From assembly GCA_030834895.1 (NCBI GenBank), contig JAUQXA010000036.1, forward strand, positions 48,901 through 112,900: a stretch of 64,000 nt of DNA, read 5' to 3'. This stretch comes from Anaerolineales bacterium. Its GTDB lineage: Bacteria; Chloroflexota; Anaerolineae; Anaerolineales; Villigracilaceae. The notes beneath the pieces are model-generated. The model was not told where the DNA came from. It saw only the letters and a list, made by a program, of their open reading frames with translations, and ran no database searches. This document shows, piece by piece, positions 7,089 through 16,763 of this stretch. The translations under genes were made by a program, and so were the position numbers. Every line of letters starts with the position of its first letter. Position 1 is the stretch's first letter.

Positions 7089-7886
7089 CTATTTCCTGGC
7101 AATGAACAAGCCAGAGTCTTTTGAAATTGAAATTTCACCGTTTTTGCCCATCGTTTCCGCCAATTCGTGCTCAAGGAATTGAAGTTCATCGTCCAGCAAA
7201 TCCCCGGTGGAAACCATGGAGCGCATATATTTTATGACCATTCCGGTGTCGGTGACCCGCAAACCGTCGGGATAACGGGTCAATTCTACACGCGGAAAAA
7301 ATTCCTGCAACTGTTCCTTTCCGTTTTCGAGCGTGAAGGATAATGTGACCATGCCTTGTTTCCCACCGCTGACACGGTGAATCCAGCCATGCATTTCCTG
7401 CATATGATTCTTGCCAACCGTTGTTGCAAATAAAACACCATTATCCTTTAAAATGCGTTTTATTTCCTTCAACCCCTGTTTACGGTCGGGGAGATGATAC
7501 AGCATGTGGTTGGCAATGACCGCGTCAAATGTTTTGTCAGCATATGAAATGGACTGTGCATCCATCTTCTCGAATTTGAAGCCGCGTCCGATGACAACCA
7601 GATTCCGCCAGGCGGAATCAAGCATCCCGTCAGAAAGGTCAGTAAGGGTGATGTTCCAGTCCACAGGGATCCGCGCTGCGCACTGCTTCCACATCTCGCC
7701 CGTACCACATCCGAGTTCGAGGACAGTCGCATCCGCTGGCAGCTTGAGCAAATCATCAAAAATCCAATTGAACCATCCATACGGATTTGTACTAAATTGT
7801 TTATGTATCTCAATTCGCGCATCCAGGTTGGACGAGTCCTTGTATTGGTCATTGGTTAGGTATTGCTGGTCGGTAAATCGTTGCAT
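7089..7886 (-). CDS. Class I SAM-dependent methyltransferase
   Basis: A 265-aa protein with SAM motif I V-L-E-L-G-C-G-T-G-E and a motif II-like LTDLSDGMLD, followed by FDAVIANHMLYHLPDRKQG, as in UbiE-type (Methyltransf_11/25) enzymes. In this cluster a sugar or lipid-linked glycan is a plausible methyl acceptor, but that is inference. The frame could start at 7922, overlapping the upstream gene. I prefer the ATG at 7886, directly after the upstream stop (TAAAATG), the same junction type used by the next gene pair. Confidence 0.85.
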   Translation of the reverse strand: MQRFTDQQYLTNDQYKDSSNLDARIEIHKQFSTNPYGWFNWIFDDLLKLPADATVLELGCGTGEMWKQCAARIPVDWNITLTDLSDGMLDSAWRNLVVIGRGFKFEKMDAQSISYADKTFDAVIANHMLYHLPDRKQGLKEIKRILKDNGVLFATTVGKNHMQEMHGWIHRVSGGKQGMVTLSFTLENGKEQLQEFFPRVELTRYPDGLRVTDTGMVIKYMRSMVSTGDLLDDELQFLEHELAETMGKNGEISISKDSGLFIARK

Positions 7887-7887
7887 T

Positions 7888-9918
7888 TTATTCCACAGCA
7901 GTTTTGCAGTATTCCACTGCAATCACTTCCTGAACTTCCGGTGACAATGGCTCCTCGATACTGGTTAACATTTCGCAGGACTGCACTCGCAATGATTTGT
8001 CACCGATGACTCTTTTAGCGGTCAATTTCAGTTGATCCGCCTGACCAGTGATTGCATACGCCTTCAGGAAGGGCAGCCATTCAGAGCGATCTTCCGGGCT
8101 AAGGTCAAGCTGAATGGCTTCAGCGCCAAGCCTGGCTACGTCATCCCAACTTCCCGACTGGGCCGACAGATCCGCCTTTTCAAAATAAAAACACCAGCCA
8201 TGTTCGGGTTCCCGTCCAAAAATATCTTCGGGTGGGGAGGCGGGTTTGACATCCACAAGCACGTTTTCGATCTTCGAAGACGGTGCCGCAAGGGCCACAT
8301 CCACCGGGTCATGGGTCGAAATCAAAGGCTGTTTCGCATCCAACACATGCACGCAGGAATTCAAAGTCGGCTGGCTTATTACCAGCAGGTTCCTGTAATC
8401 AAAATCAACCACATGGCTGCGATATTGTGTTTCCTTGTAGAGGCTGCCACTTAAAATATCGGGCAGGGTCTCGCTGTTTAGGGTTAAGCCGGCAAGAGGA
8501 TATTGCACGGGGATTTGCCCTGTGGGTCCGGGAAAATAAATCACATTTGCCGCTTCCATCAGCCCATATCCACCATCACCCATGCCAGGCAGCGGATAAT
8601 AGATCACAAGCGTCGTCCCCTCCCGAAGCGCAGGCACACGCCAACTCACCTGCCACCAAAATTTTTGTAACGCCCTTTCCTCGGCTACTGCATTGGTCGC
8701 AATCCCAAAATGGGATAATGCCGCAAACGCAATCACCACATACAACATCACTGAACGCACGCGTTGGAGGGAAATAATTTCAACGACACCCGCCATGAAG
8801 ACTGCCGCTGCAAGCGAAGCAGGCAATCCATAATGTGAAAACCCGGTGATATTGACATAGCGATTTGCCATGATGACCGGCAGGACACCGAAGATCATCC
8901 CCAGCCCGCCAAGCGCCAGTGCTTCCTTCGTGACCTGATCCTGATCGCCATCTACATTTTTCGATTCGGCCAACAGTTTGATTTGCCTCTCGATAAAGGC
9001 CACGAGCATGATGACGACAACGACCAGCAGCAATCCAATCGCAATGTCACGCAGGCGCATCGCCTGGACAAAGGCAGGGAATTGGTTGATCCATGCCAAA
9101 ACGCTAAGGTTCAAAAGGCTATTGTAAAGTTGGAAAGACCAATCAACCACTGTGGCAACAGGGTTACCGATGAACACGCTCAACTGACCACCGATGTCTG
9201 TCGCCTTGCGTTCATTGGTGAAGAAGAAGGTCCGCCATAACATGAAGCCAAGCGGAATGAGCAATGTCCACGCCCAGACCTTGAGAGTACTCCACAGGCG
9301 GTTCCAAGTCCCACCTTGAAAGTCGCGATTGACCAGTAAAAACGCACACAGGAAACGGAAGGCTTCCATGCCGATGGCGTAATCCACCAGGGCGATATAA
9401 ATCCAACCCGTGAGAACAGAACCGATTGCATAAGCAGCCTGCTCCATCCGATTTTGAGACTGGATCGCCTTCAGAGTGAACGCAATCGAAAAGACCTGCA
9501 AGGCAAGGCTGGCAATCATTGGCTGATATTCGATGGCGCTGATCCACCAAAAGTAACCGGGATAAATTGCAAACAAAAGCGCGACAAGGAAGGCAAATTT
9601 GCGTCCCCTACTCCAAAGGATGTTGAAGATCCACAGCGCACCGGCAGCGCTTAGCGCGCGCCAGATAAATGCTCCAAGATGCCAGGGAAGTGGATTCGCG
9701 CCAAAAAGCAAAAAATACCATTCAAAGAAAAAGCCACGCGCAGGGCGGTCAATACGAAACATCTCATGAAATACCTTCGCCCCACCGATCATTCCATCAT
9801 AGATGTAATACCAGTCGTCCTTGTAATAAGTCAAACTGCCGATGTACGGCAAATACACAACTGCTGAAATAAGAAGCAGCAACAAGATTTCAGGAAATGG
9901 TTTCTTTTTCCAGAACAT
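7888..9918 (-). CDS. Large polytopic membrane protein, GT-C glycosyltransferase-like
   Basis: About 676 aa. Many hydrophobic segments fill the first ~430 residues, followed by a soluble C-terminal region of ~230 residues. The first external loop has K-D-D-W-Y-Y, the type of acidic motif that binds the phosphate of a lipid-linked donor in GT-C enzymes. No close named family is recognised. It presumably transfers a sugar from a polyprenyl-phosphate carrier outside the membrane. Starts at 9918 right after the upstream stop (TAAAATG). Confidence 0.7.
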   Translation of the reverse strand: MFWKKKPFPEILLLLLISAVVYLPYIGSLTYYKDDWYYIYDGMIGGAKVFHEMFRIDRPARGFFFEWYFLLFGANPLPWHLGAFIWRALSAAGALWIFNILWSRGRKFAFLVALLFAIYPGYFWWISAIEYQPMIASLALQVFSIAFTLKAIQSQNRMEQAAYAIGSVLTGWIYIALVDYAIGMEAFRFLCAFLLVNRDFQGGTWNRLWSTLKVWAWTLLIPLGFMLWRTFFFTNERKATDIGGQLSVFIGNPVATVVDWSFQLYNSLLNLSVLAWINQFPAFVQAMRLRDIAIGLLLVVVVIMLVAFIERQIKLLAESKNVDGDQDQVTKEALALGGLGMIFGVLPVIMANRYVNITGFSHYGLPASLAAAVFMAGVVEIISLQRVRSVMLYVVIAFAALSHFGIATNAVAEERALQKFWWQVSWRVPALREGTTLVIYYPLPGMGDGGYGLMEAANVIYFPGPTGQIPVQYPLAGLTLNSETLPDILSGSLYKETQYRSHVVDFDYRNLLVISQPTLNSCVHVLDAKQPLISTHDPVDVALAAPSSKIENVLVDVKPASPPEDIFGREPEHGWCFYFEKADLSAQSGSWDDVARLGAEAIQLDLSPEDRSEWLPFLKAYAITGQADQLKLTAKRVIGDKSLRVQSCEMLTSIEEPLSPEVQEVIAVEYCKTAVE

Positions 9919-9919
9919 T

Positions 9920-10738
9920 TTATTTCTTGACCACAATCAACGGATACTGCCCATTCTCGGCAAAGAAACTTGGAAAAACGTCTTCAAGCCAAAAGACAAA
10001 TCTCAAAAAAGCCTGTCCGCCGATGGGTCGCACGAACCAACGCATGATTCGCGTGCTCAGGCTACGCCAGGGTTTAAGTTCGATGGTCATCTGCGAACTG
10101 ATTTCACGTTTGAGCCATTCGGGCGTCATCTTTTGGACAAAGGTCCCAGCGGGGTCATCCTCGTTCAACCATTCCTTTTTCTTTTTCTCGGAACGACCCG
10201 ACAGCTTGCGCATTAAAGCGATGAGCGGTTCCGCCATGCGAATCAACAATGGATTATGCCACCCGTTGACAATTGCAGCAGTACGCCCTGGAGCCAGCAC
10301 GCGATAAATCTCCGCATAGGCGCGCAGATGCTCGGGTAGGGCGAGATGATGGATAGCGTGCATCGAAACTACACCATCAAAGACATCTTTCTTGAAAGGC
10401 AAATTTGCCAAATCACCAACGACAAACAGGCCATGGTCGCCAATACGATCCCGCGCCTCGCGCAAGGCTTGAATGGAAATATCGAGGCAAACACGCTTCT
10501 GGTATCCTTGCGAATAAACTTTGTATTCCTCATATTGCACAGGTCCCGAACCCGCATCCAAAAGGAATTTACCTGTGGGAATCAAACCATTCATCACCCG
10601 CAAGCGCGTCTTGTGGATGTATTCGCGCGAGACGGGACGCAGGTCTTCGTAACGGGCGTTTTGGTAGTTCCCGTCATCCTCCTGCTGCCAACCGATCTCA
10701 TCGTAAAACTCGCGGACTTTTTGTTTGGTGTCGGTCAT
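9920..10738 (-). CDS. Class I SAM-dependent methyltransferase
   Basis: A 272-aa protein. SAM motif I reads F-L-L-D-A-G-S-G-P-V-Q-Y, and FDGVVSMHAIHHLALPEHL marks the Methyltransf_11 core. A C-terminal extension has a Lys-rich patch (EKKKKEW). It is the second methyltransferase within 4 kb and is translationally close to the GT-C-like gene (2-nt gap). The glycan role is inferred from context only. Confidence 0.85.
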   Translation of the reverse strand: MTDTKQKVREFYDEIGWQQEDDGNYQNARYEDLRPVSREYIHKTRLRVMNGLIPTGKFLLDAGSGPVQYEEYKVYSQGYQKRVCLDISIQALREARDRIGDHGLFVVGDLANLPFKKDVFDGVVSMHAIHHLALPEHLRAYAEIYRVLAPGRTAAIVNGWHNPLLIRMAEPLIALMRKLSGRSEKKKKEWLNEDDPAGTFVQKMTPEWLKREISSQMTIELKPWRSLSTRIMRWFVRPIGGQAFLRFVFWLEDVFPSFFAENGQYPLIVVKK

Positions 10739-10748
10739 GATTTATTCC

Positions 10749-10811
10749 GTAGGGGCGGCGTCCTGCCGCCCCATTCTATCAATATCAAGGGCGGGGAGAC
10801 CCCGCCCCTAC
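10749..10811. repeat. GTAGGGGCGG palindromic intergenic repeat, copy 1
   Basis: Begins GTAGGGGCGGCG and ends CCCCGCCCCTAC, with further GGCG/CGCC arms inside, so the transcript would fold into paired GC-rich hairpins. Related copies lie at 45363-45431, 50594-50640 and 59902-59954. It fills the gap between the methyltransferase and the capsule-type gene. Confidence 0.85.
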
Positions 10812-10815
10812 GTTT

Positions 10816-12432
10816 TTATTTCCACGTAAACGGCTCACCCACCAGAAAATCGAAGGTGTCTTTGAATCGCGCCATGCCTTCGTTGCTCAGGACTTTCTCC
10901 AGCGGATGTTCGGCAAGGTCATCCCAGAAATTCATCAGACGCCAGGGGAAGGGACGCGGATACTCAAAGAAGAAACGATAGGCATAATTCCAGGCGAATT
11001 CGATTTGCTTTTCATTCAACTGATGGGCGGGGATGTCTGCCAGAACTTTTTCGAGCGTGGCGTAATATTCGTCCCACGAATTTGGGTCAAGCGTGATTCC
11101 ACGCCCGCGATAGTGGGTCTGCCCGCAGGAGATGACGGGGCGTCCGTTCATGGCTGTTTCCAACCCGACGGTGGTGGTGTACGCCAAGCCGACGTCAGCG
11201 ATTTCGATCAGGTCATAGGTGTTGATCTTGTCCAGTGCGCCGATGACGTGGATATGATTTGGCAGTTCGGGCAAGGCTTCCTTCACCACCGTCCCCATTG
11301 ACTTGGCTTGCGGAACCAGCTTCTCGCCAGGGTGGACGCGAATGACCAGTTGCACGTCGGTCCGCTTGGCAAAATACTGGACAGTCTTCGTAATCCATTC
11401 GGTCATCGAAGAAGCAAAGATGTCGCGTCCGAGGGTCAGGCTGTCGCCTAGGACGTTGGCGGCGAGCATCACCACGGGACGACTGTCCAAACCGAGCATA
11501 TTACGGGTGGTCTCCGCCCCTTGCGATGAGACGTACTGCCAGAGCCTCTTGGACTTTCCCCACACGCGGGCGCCGCGTCGGGCGTTTTCGAGGTCAGCTA
11601 CCCGCTCGAACATTTTATCGGTGACGGGCAACCCGCAACGGGCGTTGACAAGATAATCCGTCTCCTGCTGCATGATGGATGAATTCTGTGCCAGCCAGAT
11701 TTGTTCGCGCTGGTCGTTGAATTCGTAGGTGACGGCGTCGATACCCAAATATCGCGCCACGCGGAAGACAATCCCCATTTCAAGGATCAAACCATTAGGA
11801 ATGAGCACCACATCTGGCTTGTTCTCCTGCATCCATTCGAGAGCGGCTTGGGCGGCGAAGGTGTTGCGCTGAATCCGTAAGTCGTACAATACACGATCAG
11901 ACGGATCGTTCATGTCCACTTCTTCGCGCATGAGCGTGTATTGGGAATCCCAAAGGGAGACTTCTTTGATGTCTGCTTGAATCTTTTCGGGGAGATTGAT
12001 CGTGGGTTTCAAATCAAGCATCGAGACATTCTTGACCAACGGCGAAAGCGGAGCCAACGCATCCTTCGTGTGCAGCACACGTTGACGTTGGGTAAACTTG
12101 TCCTTCCGCTTATGCCATTCGGAATAGGGCAGGGTAAGCAAGGTCACGTCATGTCCCAGCCCCGCAAGGACAAGTCCAAGATAAGCAGATTGTTCCACCC
12201 AATAATGCAAGGTCGCAAAGAACAGAACTTTCTTCGCGCTGAGCGGTGTCGAAGCGCGCGCTTTTTCTGCATACGGTTTAACCACTTCCACTGCCGCAGG
12301 CAGGGACGCTTGCAAACGCGCCAAATTGTAATGGTCTTTGCGTGGACGATTCTTCGACCGAAGCATCCAGTCGATTTCGGCAGTGAAGGGCAGGTCGCCC
12401 AGGAATTCTTTGAGGGTATTTGTTTTTGCCAT
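10816..12432 (-). CDS. Capsule polysaccharide biosynthesis-type GT-B enzyme
   Basis: A 538-aa protein. The C-terminal half carries VQLVIRVHPGE followed by the ADVGLAYTTTVGLE block of the capsule synthesis/CDP-glycerol transferase superfamily (KpsS/LipB-like). The N-terminal half contains an acceptor-type Rossmann region (LFFATLHYWVEQSAYLGLVLAGLGH). It probably adds a sugar or Kdo-like unit at the lipid end of an exported polysaccharide. It directly precedes the ABC exporter genes on the opposite side of a short spacer, which supports a role in an ABC-dependent glycan. Confidence 0.8.
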   Translation of the reverse strand: MAKTNTLKEFLGDLPFTAEIDWMLRSKNRPRKDHYNLARLQASLPAAVEVVKPYAEKARASTPLSAKKVLFFATLHYWVEQSAYLGLVLAGLGHDVTLLTLPYSEWHKRKDKFTQRQRVLHTKDALAPLSPLVKNVSMLDLKPTINLPEKIQADIKEVSLWDSQYTLMREEVDMNDPSDRVLYDLRIQRNTFAAQAALEWMQENKPDVVLIPNGLILEMGIVFRVARYLGIDAVTYEFNDQREQIWLAQNSSIMQQETDYLVNARCGLPVTDKMFERVADLENARRGARVWGKSKRLWQYVSSQGAETTRNMLGLDSRPVVMLAANVLGDSLTLGRDIFASSMTEWITKTVQYFAKRTDVQLVIRVHPGEKLVPQAKSMGTVVKEALPELPNHIHVIGALDKINTYDLIEIADVGLAYTTTVGLETAMNGRPVISCGQTHYRGRGITLDPNSWDEYYATLEKVLADIPAHQLNEKQIEFAWNYAYRFFFEYPRPFPWRLMNFWDDLAEHPLEKVLSNEGMARFKDTFDFLVGEPFTWK

Positions 12433-12485
12433 GAGAGAGACTAGAGAATAGATGACTGAATACTAGTCCTCTACTCTCCAATTAT
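12433..12485. repeat. Spacer with ACTAGTYCTCTACTCTC short repeat
   Basis: The 53-bp gap contains ACTAGTCCTCTACTCTC. A near-identical string ACTAGTTCTCTACTCTC occurs at ~14649-14665, where its extension (tattctc units) forms the end of the fcl-like gene. It appears to be a small degenerate repeat family. Confidence 0.5.
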
Positions 12486-13775
12486 CTAACCTATTTTTTC
12501 GATCTTCCAATTCAGTCTTGGGCGCACAGGTCCAACCCGTGGCTCACCCCATTGGGTGCCAGGCGCGCCAGAAATATCCACGTTGAACGCCAGCGCGTTT
12601 TCATCCATGAAGTAGCGGCGCACGCCAAACGAACTGGCGTTCACGCCGACGGTGTAGCGTCCTTCGTTGAAAATATCGGCGGGCAACTCGGCGCGGCTGA
12701 CGTAGTGACCCGCAGTCCGCGAGTCGAAATTTTCGTAGAGCGCGGGTGTATCGGTGTCGAACGAAGTGAAGACATATTCGCCGCGCATGGTGCTGACGTA
12801 AAGTCCGACACGCAGACCTGTGACGGGTGAACTGAGTTTGTACTCGAACTCGACCGTGACTGGTTCAGTAGAGCGGACAGTGTCCACGACTTTGCCGCCT
12901 TTTTCCTTGACCTTCAAACTGATCGGCGTGAACGGGGCGCTCGACGCGGGGACATCTTCCGCGTCCCAAATCTTTTCACCCGCCTGAGACTGTCCCGACG
13001 AAAGATAAAAATCCACCGCTTGTTGCGAAGGCGCGCGCATAATCATTTGACCTTTGTTCAGGACGATGGCTTCTTGCGTCAGGCGCAAAATGGCGGACAT
13101 ATTGTGACTGACGAACAAAACCGTGCGTCCCTGCTGGGCAACGTCACCCATCTTGCCGAGACACTTCTTCTGGAATTCCGCGTCGCCCACTGCCAGCACT
13201 TCGTCCACGACGAGGATTTCAGGTTCGAGGTGCGCGGCAACAGCAAACGCGAGACGCAGATACATACCCGATGAATAGCGCTTGACAGGCGTGTCAATGT
13301 ATTGGGTCACTTCGGAGAAGTCCACAATTTCATCGAACTTGGAATCAATCTCCGCGCGGCGCATTCCAAGAATCGCTCCGTTCATGTAGATGTTCTCGCG
13401 TCCTGTCAGCTCGGGGTGGAATCCAGTCCCAACTTCGAGCAGCGACCCAACCCGCCCGCGCACGGTGACAGTTCCCGTCGTCGGTTCGGTCACACGGGAG
13501 AGAATCTTCAACAGCGTGGATTTGCCCGCGCCGTTGCGTCCGACAATTCCGAGAACCCTGCCCTCTTCCAAATCGAAGGAAACATCCTTCAAAGCCCAGA
13601 CGTAATTCTGGTTCATGCGGCGGTCCGACCTGCCGATGGCGGCTTTCGCCAGCCGAACAGGCGCGTAAACCGTATCCACGATCACGTCGCGCAGCATGTT
13701 ATAGCGGAACTTCGTCTCCGCCGCGCCGATCTTGTATTGTTTGCCGATGTTTTTTACTGAAATCGCTGTTGCCAT
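12486..13775 (-). CDS. Wzt-type polysaccharide ABC transporter ATPase with C-terminal carbohydrate-binding domain
   Basis: A 429-aa protein. The nucleotide-binding domain (about residues 1-250) has Walker A G-R-N-G-A-G-K-S-T, signature YSSGMYLRLAF and Walker B ILVVDEVLAVGD. A ~170-residue beta-rich C-terminus (SSPVTGLRVGLYVSTMRGEYVF onward) matches Wzt_C, which recognises the finished glycan. It energises export of an undecaprenyl-linked polysaccharide with the permease. The frame is open to 13865, but the ATG at 13775 overlaps the permease stop as TAATG, implying coupled translation. Confidence 0.93.
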   Translation of the reverse strand: MATAISVKNIGKQYKIGAAETKFRYNMLRDVIVDTVYAPVRLAKAAIGRSDRRMNQNYVWALKDVSFDLEEGRVLGIVGRNGAGKSTLLKILSRVTEPTTGTVTVRGRVGSLLEVGTGFHPELTGRENIYMNGAILGMRRAEIDSKFDEIVDFSEVTQYIDTPVKRYSSGMYLRLAFAVAAHLEPEILVVDEVLAVGDAEFQKKCLGKMGDVAQQGRTVLFVSHNMSAILRLTQEAIVLNKGQMIMRAPSQQAVDFYLSSGQSQAGEKIWDAEDVPASSAPFTPISLKVKEKGGKVVDTVRSTEPVTVEFEYKLSSPVTGLRVGLYVSTMRGEYVFTSFDTDTPALYENFDSRTAGHYVSRAELPADIFNEGRYTVGVNASSFGVRRYFMDENALAFNVDISGAPGTQWGEPRVGPVRPRLNWKIEKIG

Positions 13776-14620
13776 TAAATCATATCCGCAAAGGTCTTTT
13801 CCATACTTCGAAAGTAGAAAAGCCCAGAGATAAAAATCAAAACTGAAATCCCAACTGAAACCCAAAAGGCTATGTCAGGTCCGTTGCCTATGCCGAGTAA
13901 TGACCAACGAAACCCATTGACGACACCCGCCATTGGATTCAGGAAATATAAAACCTGCCACTTTGCAGAAATCACAGAAGCAGAATAAGCTACGGGTGTG
14001 GCAAACAGCCAGAACTGCGTCAGAAATGGGAGGGCTTGATTCACATCCCGATATTGGACGTTGATCGCCGAAAGCCAGAGCGCCACACCAAGCGCGGTCA
14101 CAATGGCAAGCAGGAGGAAGAGCGGAAGTGTCCAAACCAAATTCCAGGCGGGTGTGACTTGATAGTAGAACATCAAGATTACCAGAATGACAAAGGCAAT
14201 CGCAAAATCCACTAGACCCGAAAAGACGGCAGACATCGGCAGGATAAGGCGCGGAAAGTAAATCTTCGTCACCATATTGTTGTGCGCCACCAGTGAGCGG
14301 CTGCCCTGATTGAGCGCCGTGACAAAAAGTCCCCAAGGCAAAAGCGCGGTGAAGGAAAAGACAGGGTAGGGAATGCCCTCGGTGGGGAGCTTTGCCACCT
14401 TGCCAAAAAGGAAGGTGAAGATGAGCATGGTCATCACAGGCTGGATCACCGCCCATGCCATGCCGAGTAAGGTTTGTTTGTATTTCACCTTCACATCGCG
14501 CCAGACCATGAAGAAGATCAATTCACGGTAGATCCAAAGGTCGCGCAAGTTTAATGCGGCGAGTCCCTTGGACGGCTTGATGAAAACGGTGTGGGGTTCG
14601 TGCTTGATTAGTTCAGTCAT
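13775..14620 (-). CDS. Wzm-type polysaccharide ABC transporter permease
   Basis: A 281-aa ABC-2 family permease with six predicted membrane segments. The N-terminal RELIFFMVWRDVKVKYKQTLLGMAWAVIQP is characteristic of O-antigen/teichoic acid exporters. It forms the channel for the ATPase whose start codon overlaps its stop. The pair sits between a capsule-type transferase and GDP-fucose synthase, so a fucose-containing exported glycan is plausible. Confidence 0.93.
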   Translation of the reverse strand: MTELIKHEPHTVFIKPSKGLAALNLRDLWIYRELIFFMVWRDVKVKYKQTLLGMAWAVIQPVMTMLIFTFLFGKVAKLPTEGIPYPVFSFTALLPWGLFVTALNQGSRSLVAHNNMVTKIYFPRLILPMSAVFSGLVDFAIAFVILVILMFYYQVTPAWNLVWTLPLFLLLAIVTALGVALWLSAINVQYRDVNQALPFLTQFWLFATPVAYSASVISAKWQVLYFLNPMAGVVNGFRWSLLGIGNGPDIAFWVSVGISVLIFISGLFYFRSMEKTFADMI

Positions 14621-14657
14621 AAGATGATTGGAGATCAGATGATTAGTAACTAGTTCT

Positions 14658-15644
14658 CTACTCTCTATTCTCTATTCTCTTTCGGTTTTCTTTGAACCAC
14701 TCAATCGTCCGCCTCATGCCCTCTTCAAACGGGACCTGGGCGCTCCAGCCGAAAAGTTCCTTCGCGCGGCTGACGTCGAGTCCGCGGCGGGGTTGACCAT
14801 TGGGCTTGTCCGTCTGCCAGACAAGTTTGCCCTCGAAACCTGTCATCTTGACAATCATCTCGCTCAAATCCTTGATGGAGATTTCATAACCAGAGCCGAG
14901 GTTGACAGGCAGATCGCCGTTGTATTTTTCGGCGGCGGTCACGATGCCGTTGGCAGCATCTTCGACGTACAAGAATTCGCGAGTCGGAGAACCGTCACCC
15001 CAAATGGGGAGTTCCTTGTCGCCACTTTCGGTGGCTTCGATTGCCTTGCGAATTAAAGCGGGAATCACATGCGACGATTTGGGGTTGAAATTATCGCGCG
15101 GACCGTACAGATTTACAGGCAGGAGGAAAATGGCATTGAAACCATACTGCTGGCGGTATGCCTGCGCCTGTACCAGCATCATCTTCTTTGCCAAACCGTA
15201 AGGCGCGTTCGTCTCTTCGGGATAACCCATCCATAAGTCATCCTCTTTGAAGGGAACAGGCGTGAATTTGGGATAGGCGCACACTGTTCCAATGGCGACG
15301 AATTTGCCAATGCCATTCCTGTACGCCTGGTGCATAAGTTCCACGCCCATGATCAGGTTGTCGTAGAAAAATTCGGCGGGATGCGCCATGTTCGCGCCGA
15401 TGCCACCCACATTCGCGGCAAGGTGAATGACGACCACGTTCTTCGGGTCAACACCCGCGAGCGTATCCGCATACATGCGTTTGATATCGGCGGGGTCAAC
15501 GAGGTTGTAGTCTTCGATTCGCGGGATAAAAATACGCTCCACGGCCACCCCGCGCTGCTTTAATTTTTCGATGACAAACGAGCCGAGAAAACCAGCTCCA
15601 CCTGTAACAATTACCTTTTTATCTTGCCAGAAATTTTCAGCCAT
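14658..15644 (-). CDS. fcl: GDP-L-fucose synthase
   Basis: A 328-aa SDR closely matching the WcaG/Fcl family: [31 protein letters not shown] around the catalytic Ser/Cys region (Thr replaces the usual first Ser), and P-Y-G-L-A-K-K. It epimerises and reduces GDP-4-keto-6-deoxymannose to GDP-L-fucose. Its substrate would come from the GDP-mannose dehydratase encoded at 29188-30150. The final residues [10 protein letters not shown] are encoded by AGAGAATAGAG repeats and are probably not ancestral. Confidence 0.93.
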   Translation of the reverse strand: MAENFWQDKKVIVTGGAGFLGSFVIEKLKQRGVAVERIFIPRIEDYNLVDPADIKRMYADTLAGVDPKNVVVIHLAANVGGIGANMAHPAEFFYDNLIMGVELMHQAYRNGIGKFVAIGTVCAYPKFTPVPFKEDDLWMGYPEETNAPYGLAKKMMLVQAQAYRQQYGFNAIFLLPVNLYGPRDNFNPKSSHVIPALIRKAIEATESGDKELPIWGDGSPTREFLYVEDAANGIVTAAEKYNGDLPVNLGSGYEISIKDLSEMIVKMTGFEGKLVWQTDKPNGQPRRGLDVSRAKELFGWSAQVPFEEGMRRTIEWFKENRKRIENRE

Positions 15645-15660
15645 GTTTTCTCCTTAATTG

Positions 15661-15747
15661 TGTCATTGCGAAGGAGGAACGAAGCGACTGAAGCAATCTT
15701 CTTATTTGAGTGGTGAGATTGCTTCGCCCGTCGGGCTCGCAATGACA
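15661..15747. repeat. REP/MITE-like palindromic repeat, TGTCATTGCGA family, copy B
   Basis: Bounded by TGTCATTGCGA and CTCGCAATGACA, with internal GAAGCAATCT / GAGATTGCTTC arms as in copy A at 2309-2391. The centre differs, which is typical of dispersed palindromic elements that keep only their stems. It lies between fcl and the upstream epimerase gene. Confidence 0.85.
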
Positions 15748-15752
15748 AAATA

Positions 15753-16763
15753 TTATTGAACAATAAACTGCGCGTTTCGATACCTGTCGTCAGTTGGGTT
15801 GCGGATTATGCCCGACTTCAGCGCAAACAGAACCTCGCGCACACCGTCATCAACCGTCAGCGCGGTTTCAAATCCAAGCACACGCTTGATTTTCTCAAAT
15901 GAAACCGTGATGTCGCGCATGTCGCCGCCAAAGGTCAGGTCTTTGTATTCCACAACAGTTTCCGGCATGCGTTTGAGAATAAAATTCACGATATCATTTT
16001 TGGAACAATTCCCATTCTCAGTCCCCAGGTTGAAAACCTGCCCGCGGATTTTTTCCTGTTCCGCCTCCAACCCCATGATGACGCCGCGCACCACGTCGCG
16101 GATGTGGACAAATGAACGCGAATATCCACGCTGGTAGATGATGAGCTCGCGTTTGGTGAACGCTTCCAGCACGAACTGGTTTACGATAAGGTCGAAGCGG
16201 GTGCGGGGAGAGATTCCGTAGAGTGTCGCAAAGCGAAATAGCAACGGAGCGCATGGCGTATCCTTTTTCGAAAGAAGATATTCCTCCGCCGCAATTTTGG
16301 TTTCAGCATATAAGGATTGGGGATTGAGGGACGTGTCCTCTGTAACAGGTTCTCCGTCGGGACTCAAGCCATAGTTACTATAACTGGATGCGAAGACAAA
16401 TCTTTCCACACCCAGGTCTGATGCCTGACCATAAACATTTTTTGTCGCTTCGACGTTGTACTTCCAGGCCACCTGCCTCCCCACCGCCTGACACGCCGGA
16501 AAACCGACGATTCCAGCAAGATGAACTACCGCATCGGGTTTTTGCCAGCCGCGCTTGATCGCGTCACGCACGGCGCGCGGCCCGGTGACATCCGCCTTGA
16601 TGAAATGAAAATTCGGATGGCTCAAAAACGGGAGGATGCTCTCGCCGCCAAATAGCAAAGTATCCAGGATGGTAATCCTGTAGTTTTGGCGCAGCAATTC
16701 CGAGGTCAACATGGAACCGATGTAACCAGCCCCACCTGTGATCAACACATGGCGATCTGTCAT
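15753..16763 (-). CDS. NAD-dependent epimerase/dehydratase (extended SDR)
   Basis: A 336-aa protein. ITGGAGYIGSML gives the cofactor site, HLAGIVGFPAC the second loop, and S-S-Y-S-N-Y-G plus L-Y-A-E-T-K the catalytic Ser, Tyr and Lys. It is most like UDP-hexose 4-epimerases or dTDP-sugar dehydratases, and the exact substrate is not clear. Its ATG overlaps the stop of the regulator gene by 4 nt (ATGA), so regulator and enzyme are translationally coupled. Confidence 0.88.
   Translation of the reverse strand: MTDRHVLITGGAGYIGSMLTSELLRQNYRITILDTLLFGGESILPFLSHPNFHFIKADVTGPRAVRDAIKRGWQKPDAVVHLAGIVGFPACQAVGRQVAWKYNVEATKNVYGQASDLGVERFVFASSYSNYGLSPDGEPVTEDTSLNPQSLYAETKIAAEEYLLSKKDTPCAPLLFRFATLYGISPRTRFDLIVNQFVLEAFTKRELIIYQRGYSRSFVHIRDVVRGVIMGLEAEQEKIRGQVFNLGTENGNCSKNDIVNFILKRMPETVVEYKDLTFGGDMRDITVSFEKIKRVLGFETALTVDDGVREVLFALKSGIIRNPTDDRYRNAQFIVQ

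Noticed and set aside
5740..7182. 480-codon plus-strand open frame
   Set aside because: Opposite the RmlD-like and PseB-like genes, both of which have all family motifs.
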